From Pectobacterium aroidearum (GTDB lineage: Bacteria; Pseudomonadota; Gammaproteobacteria; Enterobacterales; Enterobacteriaceae), in contig NZ_CP065044.1 of the NCBI RefSeq assembly GCF_015689195.1, positions 3,596,001-3,660,000 of the forward strand: a stretch of DNA of 64,000 bases, given 5' to 3'. The notes beneath the pieces are model-generated. The model saw only the letters and a program-made list of their open reading frames with translations. It did no database searches and was not told the DNA's origin. Position numbers and translations under genes: made by a program. Of the stretch, positions 57,497-64,000 are shown in pieces. Each line of letters begins with the position of its first letter. Position 1 is the stretch's first letter.

Positions 57497-58036
57497 TCAG
57501 AAGCTCAGACCAACGCCGACATAAGCAGAATCAGCCAGTTTGTTGTCCGGTCCATTCTCACGCGCCATATTGATGTAGCGGTAACCCACATCAACGCTCA
57601 GCGGTGCAAAGACCTGCCAGCGTACGCCTGCTTTCCCTTCAACGTAGTGATCGACATGACTGGAGAAAGCATCCGGTGAATAGTAGCCTTCACCATACAG
57701 CGAGAACTGACGGCTCAGCGGCCACTGCACGCCACCGCCCAGAGCAACGCCATAGCCATCATTGCCGTGGTCCTGATTCAGGTACAGCGCTTTACCGCCC
57801 AGAGTCAGTTTAAGTGGGCCAACAGGGATGGTGTATCCCAGACCGAAGCCGTAGACGTCATTGTTATTGTCGCCGTGGGCATAGCTCACATTACCCGCAA
57901 GCCCAGGAATGCCCAGACCGAAGCCCGCACTGGCACCGGCGTAATCGCGACCTGCTTCCCCGGAAAGGCTAATGGCATGTACAGAAGCACTTGCAAGTAA
58001 CAGGCTTCCCGCACAGGCAATCACAAACTTTTTCAT
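57497..58036 (-). CDS. yfaZ: YfaZ family outer membrane protein
   Basis: A 179-residue predicted beta-barrel precursor. The signal peptide MKKFVIACAGSLLLASASVHA is followed by mature ISLSGEAGRDYAGASAGFG, glycine-rich alternating strands, and a terminal Phe (AYVGVGLSF) typical of BAM substrates. From ATG 58036 with AAGGATATT upstream. The family function is unknown. It neighbours yfaY and tyrP. Confidence 0.9.
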   Translation of the reverse strand: MKKFVIACAGSLLLASASVHAISLSGEAGRDYAGASAGFGLGIPGLAGNVSYAHGDNNNDVYGFGLGYTIPVGPLKLTLGGKALYLNQDHGNDGYGVALGGGVQWPLSRQFSLYGEGYYSPDAFSSHVDHYVEGKAGVRWQVFAPLSVDVGYRYINMARENGPDNKLADSAYVGVGLSF

Positions 58037-58287
58037 TTTCAATATCCTTAAAACCGTCGTTAAACGCGCGTGTAAAGATGTTATCGTTGCCGATTCTACC
58101 CGAAACGCCCCCTCACTCCAGCACGAAATTGCCCTGAGCAGCGATTTATTCTTTTAATAATCATGAAAATTTTCATTCAGCGCTGCTGACAATAGCAACA
58201 ATAAGCGCGGCCTATTTGCTCAAAGAAGACAAAGTGAACAATAGTACTCACCATGGATGACGACAAAACAGGCAGAAGGAAACGATG

Positions 58288-58509
58288 ATGAGAGAAGGAA
58301 AATTAGCGACAGGAAAGCGTGCCGCAGCGATGGATACCCCTCATACGGTGCATGCCGACATGCGCACCCCGATGCGGTTTCAGGACATGTGGTTTCTGGA
58401 AAAGCTGGCGCTGTTTGATCGGGAAACCAACGCCAGCTATCAGACGACTCATCAAACTATCCAGCAAAAAAAGGTGACGAAACCCGGTGCCAACGCGTCG
58501 GATAGCTAG
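58288..58509 (+). CDS. Small protein resembling the N-terminus of catalase
   Basis: A 73-residue frame from ATG 58288 (or 58285) with a good ribosome site (GAAGGAAACG). Residues about 27-48, R-T-P-M-R-F-QDMWFLEKLALFDRE, match the start of the catalase core, where the family has GPxLLQDxWxxEKLAHFDRER. The downstream Pfam catalase body (heme ligand, catalytic His) is absent and the next gene, menE, is convergent and overlaps by 4 bp. It may be a remnant of a catalase or a small derived protein. I cannot decide if it is expressed. Confidence 0.6.
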   Translation: MREGKLATGKRAAAMDTPHTVHADMRTPMRFQDMWFLEKLALFDRETNASYQTTHQTIQQKKVTKPGANASDS

Positions 58510-59969
58510 CGACCAGCCGCGCTGAGCGACCTATTGGACGAAGGGTATATCGCTTTTACCCAGCTTTTCACCTGCTGACGAGAGAGCTTAATTCCACCAT
58601 TTTTCAGTTCAGTCGGCAGCGCATAATACGCGACCGGACGCTGAAATCCGGCAAGCTGTGGCTGTAGCCAATCACGTACGGCATCAAGCGTCGTGGTTTG
58701 TGCTAACTCCACCACCGCGACAGGACGGTGGCCGAACTCCACGTCTTCAACGGGTACAACACAGGCCTGTTGAACATCGGGATGCGTCAACAGCACGGCT
58801 TCAATGTTCTCCGGCTGGATCCCTTCCCCACCGCTGAAAAATTGGTTATCCAGACGCCCCAAAATCTGCCATTCGCCCTCGGCAAAGCGCCCGCGATCCC
58901 GCGTATGAAACCAGCCATCATCATCGACCAGTGGAATCAGTTTCCCATCACGCCAATAGCCAGCGGCCAGCGTGCTGCCGCGCAGCAGAATTTCATCATC
59001 AACCAGCCGGATCTCCCGCCCGTGTAGAGGCAGGCCGACACCCGAACGTCCATCGGCGCGTTTTGCGCAGGCTGTAGACGCCAGTTCCGTCAGACCATAA
59101 CCACACCAGCAGCTCACACCTCGGGCTTCCGCCTGCTGCGTCAGCGCCTGCGGAATCATCGCGCCGCCAAGCAATACAGCTTTCAGTGCCGCGGGGAGAA
59201 TGTCCTCCGACAACAGTCGCCACAGCTGCGTTGGCACCAGAGAAGCATGGGTACAATCGCGTAGCGCACTGTCCAGAGGCTGATGCGCACGAACCACTAT
59301 CGTGGCTCCCGTGGCAAGCCAGCGCCAGACAATACCCTGCCCAGACACGTGGAACAGTGGAAGTGACAGCAGCCAGCTGTCGCTGGCAGAAAACGCCATC
59401 ATCCGTACCACCCCTTCCGCGCTGGAGATATGAGCCGCGAACGTGTGCGCCACCGCTTTCGGCATCCCGCTGGAGCCGGATGTCAGCGTCAGCGTCGCCA
59501 GCCGATCGGCCTGCCAGCGCAAATCAGCACGGCAGCGTTCTTCGATATCGTCGGATAGCAAAGATCCTGATGGTAAAGAAATGGGAGCTAAAGAAAGCGG
59601 GCGTACGGCATTCGGCCAGGGATTATCATTCAGGCACAGGCCATACGTCACATTAAGCGAGGGCAGCAGCGCCTCAGTTACCGCCTCGGGCAACTGTGGG
59701 TTCAGTGGTAGCACGCGTGCACCACACTGCAATAACGCCAGATAGCTGAACAGCATCTGGACGCTATTCTTACCACGTAGCGCAACCGTACTGTCGGCCG
59801 TCACGCCCTGCTGTGTGAAATGATGCACCAGACAATCCACCTGCCGGGCAAGCGCCTGCCAGCTCCAGCGGGTTTCGTCTGCAATCAACGCGACAGGCTC
59901 ATTCAACGAAACAGACTGGGGCGTTTGGCTAGCCCAGTGTCGCCACGGCCAGTCGGTCAGGATTGCCAT
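58506..59969 (-). CDS. menE: o-succinylbenzoate-CoA ligase
   Basis: AMP-forming ligase that activates o-succinylbenzoate in menaquinone synthesis. It has 487 residues. The P-loop [16 protein letters not shown], the A5-type [11 protein letters not shown] and [30 protein letters not shown] motif are present. The catalytic lysine is in [11 protein letters not shown]. It overlaps menC by 13 bp and is the last gene of the men operon. Confidence 0.95.
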   Translation of the reverse strand: MAILTDWPWRHWASQTPQSVSLNEPVALIADETRWSWQALARQVDCLVHHFTQQGVTADSTVALRGKNSVQMLFSYLALLQCGARVLPLNPQLPEAVTEALLPSLNVTYGLCLNDNPWPNAVRPLSLAPISLPSGSLLSDDIEERCRADLRWQADRLATLTLTSGSSGMPKAVAHTFAAHISSAEGVVRMMAFSASDSWLLSLPLFHVSGQGIVWRWLATGATIVVRAHQPLDSALRDCTHASLVPTQLWRLLSEDILPAALKAVLLGGAMIPQALTQQAEARGVSCWCGYGLTELASTACAKRADGRSGVGLPLHGREIRLVDDEILLRGSTLAAGYWRDGKLIPLVDDDGWFHTRDRGRFAEGEWQILGRLDNQFFSGGEGIQPENIEAVLLTHPDVQQACVVPVEDVEFGHRPVAVVELAQTTTLDAVRDWLQPQLAGFQRPVAYYALPTELKNGGIKLSRQQVKSWVKAIYPSSNRSLSAAGR

Positions 59970-60928
59970 ACCACGTCCAGTTGCTCAGCAGCCAGCAGCG
60001 GCAACGTGCTCTCCGGCCAGCCCTGAATCACCTGCGCCTGCATCAGATCCAACGTATCCAGCCCGGGAATCGTGTCCGGCGTCAGCCAGTGCGCCAGACG
60101 CGCCAACTGCGTTAAGCCCAAACTCGATTCAATACTGGAACTGATCACCGCCGTTAACCCAGCCTGATGCGTGTCCTTCACCAGTTGCTGGCAGCGTGCG
60201 AGGCTGCCGACCAGCGTCGGCTTAATGACAATCGCACTCACGCCCGGCTCGGCTTCCACCCGAAAATCCGCCTCGCGCACGCTTTCATCCCAGGCAATGC
60301 TGATACCCGTTTCCCGCGCAAATTCGCGAGATTCTTCACGGGTTTTGCAAGGTTCTTCGAGGAAGGCAATGCGTGAACGCAATGACGGCGCGACATAGCG
60401 GGCAAAACCGTCCGCTTTGGCGCGCGTCCAACTGCGGTTGGCATCCAGACGAAGTTTCAGATCCGGCAAGGCTTCCAGCAGCACGTTAACGATCATGCCG
60501 TCACGCACCGCTTCGTAAAGACCGACTTTGATCTTTGCCACTTTCTCGCCCGGCATCGCCTGTAGCATCTCGAACAACTCATCGGGGTCGCCATTACACA
60601 ATGGCGCTTTACGATAGTCCGCCGCCTGCGGCAGGTGCTGATCCAGTTCGGCCTGTGCACAGCTCAAGCCAAAGGCAACAGATGGTGGAAGATCGTCAGA
60701 AAATGTCTGCCCTGCTACCCACGATTGCAGTTGTTCAAGCGCAGCTGATTCCGCCTCCGCCAGCGTTTCCACGCTGAATTCTGGCAGCGGTGCAATCTCG
60801 CCCCAGCCCAACCGTTCGCCTTCTTGCAGGCGAACGATAAGACCATCGCGGGTTTTCAGGCGCTGATTGCGCAGCACCACCCCGGCTTCCATCGGCACGC
60901 TGTAACGATAGAGAGTGACCCGACGCAT
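59957..60928 (-). CDS. menC: o-succinylbenzoate synthase
   Basis: Enolase-superfamily dehydratase that forms o-succinylbenzoate from SHCHC. It has 323 residues (E. coli 320). The catalytic lysine is in AKIKVGLYE, the metal ligands are in [19 protein letters not shown] and AWDESVRE, and the second lysine is in [10 protein letters not shown]. The start ATG overlaps the menB stop (TAATG). Confidence 0.96.
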   Translation of the reverse strand: MRRVTLYRYSVPMEAGVVLRNQRLKTRDGLIVRLQEGERLGWGEIAPLPEFSVETLAEAESAALEQLQSWVAGQTFSDDLPPSVAFGLSCAQAELDQHLPQAADYRKAPLCNGDPDELFEMLQAMPGEKVAKIKVGLYEAVRDGMIVNVLLEALPDLKLRLDANRSWTRAKADGFARYVAPSLRSRIAFLEEPCKTREESREFARETGISIAWDESVREADFRVEAEPGVSAIVIKPTLVGSLARCQQLVKDTHQAGLTAVISSSIESSLGLTQLARLAHWLTPDTIPGLDTLDLMQAQVIQGWPESTLPLLAAEQLDVVWQS

Positions 60929-61785
60929 TACGGATTCCGTTTGAATTTGCTGAAGTCAGGCTGGCGTTTTTCATTAAACGCGTTACGGCCTTCCTGCCCT
61001 TCGTCCGTCATGTAGAACAGCATGGTGGCGTTACCCGCCAGTTCCTGCAAGCCCGCCTGACCGTCGCAGTCCGCGTTCAGTGCCGCTTTCAGGCAGCGCA
61101 GCGCCATCGGGCTGTTTTGCAGCATTTCGCGGCACCAGCGCACGGTCTCTTTTTCCAGATCGGCCAGCGGAACCACGGTGTTTACCAGTCCCATATCCAG
61201 CGCTTGCGCCGCATCGTACTGACGGCACAGGAACCAGATTTCACGCGCTTTCTTCTGGCCGACGATGCGCGCCATGTAAGACGCGCCCCAGCCGCCGTCA
61301 AAGGAGCCGACACGCGGACCGGTTTGACCGAAGATGGCGTTCTCTGCCGCAATGGTCAGATCGCACATCATGTGCAGAACGTGTCCACCGCCGATGGAAT
61401 AGCCAGCTACCATCGCGACAACCGGCTTCGGACAGGTACGGATCTGGCGCTGGAAATCCAGCACGTTCAGGTGATGCACACCGCTGTCGTCCTGATAGCC
61501 GCCGTAGTCGCCACGTACTTTCTGATCGCCGCCGGAACAGAATGCTTTATCACCCGCACCGGTCAGGATGATCGTGCCAATCCCGTCATCGTGACGCGCA
61601 TTGTCGAGCGCCTGAATCATCTCTTTTACCGTTTGCGGACGGAACGCATTGCGTACCTGAGGACGGTTAATGGTGATTTTGGCAATGCCATCGGCGGATT
61701 TGTGGTAGAGGATATCGGCGAAATCGCCGCTGCAATCGTGCCATTCAATCGGTGCGTAAAGCAGTTCTTCACTCGGATAAAGCAT
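60928..61785 (-). CDS. menB: 1,4-dihydroxy-2-naphthoyl-CoA synthase
   Basis: Crotonase-family ring-closing enzyme of menaquinone synthesis. From ATG 61785 it has 285 residues, as in E. coli. Oxyanion-hole and active-site segments [31 protein letters not shown] and [18 protein letters not shown] are intact. A TTG at 61794 would add three residues. It starts 13 bp after the menH stop and overlaps menC by 1 bp. Confidence 0.97.
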   Translation of the reverse strand: MLYPSEELLYAPIEWHDCSGDFADILYHKSADGIAKITINRPQVRNAFRPQTVKEMIQALDNARHDDGIGTIILTGAGDKAFCSGGDQKVRGDYGGYQDDSGVHHLNVLDFQRQIRTCPKPVVAMVAGYSIGGGHVLHMMCDLTIAAENAIFGQTGPRVGSFDGGWGASYMARIVGQKKAREIWFLCRQYDAAQALDMGLVNTVVPLADLEKETVRWCREMLQNSPMALRCLKAALNADCDGQAGLQELAGNATMLFYMTDEGQEGRNAFNEKRQPDFSKFKRNP

Positions 61786-61797
61786 AGTTATCAATCC

Positions 61798-62622
61798 TTA
61801 ACGGGATGCAAAAAGAAAATCGCGAACCCGCTCGGCATACGCCGTTGGATTCGCCTGATGAGCATTATGGCCCGCCTGCGCGACGCTCAGTAACGGCAGG
61901 CCGTAGTGCGCCGCCAGCGTTTGAAATTTCACGTCGCTGGCACCGCATAAGTAAGCAAAAGGTATCGACAGATGTCGAAGGCGTTCAGCCAAAAAAGGCT
62001 GTCGCCCCAGCGAGGTGGCTTCCAACATGGCCGCGACAGATGCACCATGATTCTCGCTGCGACGCGTAATCAGCTGTTCACGCTGTTCTGAATCCACATC
62101 AGCAAAGACCGCCTGCTGATACCAGTCCTGCAAGACCGCAGGCAGAGGTTCCTGACGAAAGCGCTGCGCCCAGCGTGCATCATGGTGGGTACGCTCCGTA
62201 CGCAGCTCGGGCGTCGCCAGACCGGGGTGTCCCCCTTCGACCAATAGCCCCAGCATGCCGTCATGCTGTCCGGTGCAGGCGTGATACATCGCGATACGCC
62301 CACCGAGCGAATAGCCCAGCAGCCAATAGCGCGTAATACCCTGCACCAGCAGCGTGGCGCTTAGCTGGCGACTCACATCGGCAAAATCGGCAGTGGCAAT
62401 CGTTCGCGACGCACCGTGCCCGGGTAAATCCACCAACAGCACAGGCCAGTCACGACAAAATGGCAGGACGGGTAACCAGTCCTCGCCACTGCCTAATAAA
62501 CCATGCAGGCACACCAGCCACGGCTGCCCAGAAGCCACAGCGCCATGCGTCACCTTCCGGCAGCTTAGCTCTTGAAAGCCTAGACTCTGAGGAACCAGCC
62601 TCTGAGCATCTAGTGCGCCCAT
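61798..62622 (-). CDS. menH: SHCHC synthase MenH (alpha/beta hydrolase)
   Basis: Eliminates pyruvate from SEPHCHC to give SHCHC. The nucleophile elbow is GYSLGGR (Ser105), VEGGHPGL is the family motif, and the terminal catalytic His252 lies in [11 protein letters not shown]. Its 274 residues are about 22 longer than E. coli. The start ATG 62622 overlaps the menD stop by 13 bp; a shorter start inside cannot be excluded. Confidence 0.9.
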   Translation of the reverse strand: MGALDAQRLVPQSLGFQELSCRKVTHGAVASGQPWLVCLHGLLGSGEDWLPVLPFCRDWPVLLVDLPGHGASRTIATADFADVSRQLSATLLVQGITRYWLLGYSLGGRIAMYHACTGQHDGMLGLLVEGGHPGLATPELRTERTHHDARWAQRFRQEPLPAVLQDWYQQAVFADVDSEQREQLITRRSENHGASVAAMLEATSLGRQPFLAERLRHLSIPFAYLCGASDVKFQTLAAHYGLPLLSVAQAGHNAHQANPTAYAERVRDFLFASR

Positions 62623-64000
62623 GTCGCCACCTGCGCGACCAGTTCGTTAAGCGTTGCTGCGCCTTCCTTCGGTTCAACCACAACCTCCAGCAGCGTGACG
62701 CCACCTTGTGCCCAGCAATCCATCACCGTATTTGCCAGTTGTTCCCAGTTATCAGCACGCACGTAATTGAGGCCAAACATCGCAGCGGCGTGGCCGAACT
62801 CCACATTTTGCGGCATGCAGTAAAACGTTTCGCGCTGTGCAACCGGCGTCGGCAGCAGGGAAAATATCTGGCCGCCGTTATTGTTCACCACAATCAACAC
62901 CAGCGGTGCGGGAGCCTGACGCAGCAGCGCCAGCGCATTCAAATCGTATAACGCAGAAAGATCGCCGACGATGCCCAGCGTCGGTTTTGCCGTGGCACGC
63001 TGCACGCCTGCCAGCGTGGAGATCAGACCATCAATACCGCTGGCACCACGATTACCGTACACCGGATACCCCTGCGGGAGCTGCGCCAGCGCGTCGATCA
63101 GCCTCACAACAAGGCTGTTGCCGACAAACAGCTGTCCATCCGGCGGCAACAGCGCCGGGATGCGCTGTGCCAGTTGCGCTTCCCCAAAGCGAGAAGCCAG
63201 ATGGGTATCAATCTGCCGCTGCGTTTTATCGGCAATATCCACCAACATATCCGCCCACGGCGTCTGCTTATGCGCCGGGTGCGCAGAAAGCCATTCGCCC
63301 ACGTCGGCGACCAGACGGCGTCCGCGATGGTGGGCCGGATCCAGCCGTCCCGGCAGATCGTCAATTAACCAAAATTCTTGCGGCTGGCACTGTTCCTGCC
63401 ATTGCAGCAGACGTTTACCCGTCAGGCTACCGCCGAACTGCAAGACAATCTCCGCCTGCCGTAAGCGATCCACCGCGTCGGGATGCGCCAGCCAGATATC
63501 CGCGCAGGGTAACGGCTGCCCGCTTTGCGACAGGACATCACCAATCAGCGGCCAGCCTAATTCGTTCGCCCACGCGGCGAGGCGCGCCCCCTGTTCCGGA
63601 CTCACGCGACCGGCGAGAACGACGCCGCGCTTCTGCCGCCACTGCGGCCAGTCCGGCTGTACCGCCAGAGTGCTCTGGCGCATTTCACGCAGCCAAGGCT
63701 CACGGCTGCCCCACCAGTCGCCCAGCGCCATCAGCCAATCCTGATACGCCGTGCCGTCATCGGCACCGTACAGCGGTTCAGCAAAGGGGCAATTAATGTG
63801 CAGCGCGCCGTGCGCCAGCCGCGCCATCGCGCTATCCACAGAGGAAACCAGCCAGCTAGCCGGGATATCAGGCGTGGGACGCGGCAAATCCAGCGCCAGC
63901 GTAGGATGTGAAGCATACAGTGCATGCTGACGAATCGCCTGATTCGCCCCGCAGTCAATCAGCTCCGGCGGGCGGTCGGCCGTCAGCACCACCAGCCGTT
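62610..64000 (-). CDS. menD: SEPHCHC synthase MenD, C-terminal part (5' end outside window)
   Basis: Thiamine-diphosphate enzyme that joins isochorismate and 2-oxoglutarate. The frame stays open to the window edge on the minus strand, so the N-terminus is missing. About 462 residues are seen, starting within [20 protein letters not shown]-type sequence. It covers the middle domain and the ThDP-binding C-terminal domain ([29 protein letters not shown]). Ends 13 bp inside menH. Confidence 0.95.
   Translation of the reverse strand, partial: RLVVLTADRPPELIDCGANQAIRQHALYASHPTLALDLPRPTPDIPASWLVSSVDSAMARLAHGALHINCPFAEPLYGADDGTAYQDWLMALGDWWGSREPWLREMRQSTLAVQPDWPQWRQKRGVVLAGRVSPEQGARLAAWANELGWPLIGDVLSQSGQPLPCADIWLAHPDAVDRLRQAEIVLQFGGSLTGKRLLQWQEQCQPQEFWLIDDLPGRLDPAHHRGRRLVADVGEWLSAHPAHKQTPWADMLVDIADKTQRQIDTHLASRFGEAQLAQRIPALLPPDGQLFVGNSLVVRLIDALAQLPQGYPVYGNRGASGIDGLISTLAGVQRATAKPTLGIVGDLSALYDLNALALLRQAPAPLVLIVVNNNGGQIFSLLPTPVAQRETFYCMPQNVEFGHAAAMFGLNYVRADNWEQLANTVMDCWAQGGVTLLEVVVEPKEGAATLNELVAQVATWAH

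Noticed and set aside
1-64000. CRISPR array, tRNA/rRNA genes, prophage, toxin-antitoxin or restriction system
   Set aside because: None seen: no spaced direct repeats, no tRNA-like T-loop blocks, no phage or toxin-type genes; gene content is core metabolism with a few accessory modules.

Overview
The window is a gene-dense enterobacterial chromosome segment. Protein sequences and gene order resemble Escherichia coli closely. The intergenic repeats, the two-gene iron uptake unit, the AtuA/CoA-transferase operon and the shuffled order of E. coli-like blocks suggest a soft-rot Pectobacteriaceae, most likely Pectobacterium. The genus is an inference. I saw no insertion sequence, prophage, CRISPR array, tRNA or rRNA.

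Layout. (1) 1-14.4 kb is an envelope and lipoate block: leuS (partial), lptE, holA, nadD, rsfS, rlmH, mrdA, rodA, rlpA, dacA, ybeD, lipB, lipA, tatE, then crcB/fluC behind a fluoride riboswitch, and cspE. (2) 14.5-18.1 kb holds an amino-acid racemase, the 19-residue gene ypfM, yffB, dapE, an M15 peptidase and ypfN. (3) 18.2-25.2 kb is an accessory catabolic locus: a divergent LysR regulator, a CitMHS carboxylate transporter, a split AtuA protein, a two-subunit CoA-transferase and a thiolase. (4) 25.5-31.2 kb, minus strand, holds a chemoreceptor, ypfH, a DUF1272 protein, tmcA and a DUF441 protein. (5) 31.4-44 kb holds purC, bamC, dapA, a cupin and AraC pair, gcvR, bcp, bepA, yfgD, hda, uraA, upp, purM and purN. 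(6) 44.2-47.5 kb is a Fur-box-preceded iron uptake pair. (7) 47.7-54.2 kb holds speG, ybbP/ybbA, tesA, ybbO and ybbN. (8) 54.2-58.5 kb holds repeats, yfaY, tyrP, yfaZ and a small catalase-like ORF. (9) 58.5-64 kb is the menaquinone operon menD-menH-menB-menC-menE on the minus strand, with menD cut by the window edge.

How the genes work together. mrdA and rodA form the elongasome glycosyltransferase/transpeptidase pair, with RlpA and DacA as partners. lipB and lipA make lipoate. dapE and dapA belong to lysine/diaminopimelate synthesis. purC, purM and purN belong to purine synthesis, and upp with uraA to uracil salvage. The men genes make menaquinone. The AtuA locus looks like a complete import, CoA-activation and thiolytic cleavage pathway for an unidentified carboxylic acid. 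It is the best candidate here for undescribed biochemistry.

Other items of note are two apparent CTG start codons (nadD, hda), a 78-bp head-to-head antisense coding overlap of tesA and ybbA, two families of dispersed structured repeats, and a 10-copy 8-bp tandem repeat.
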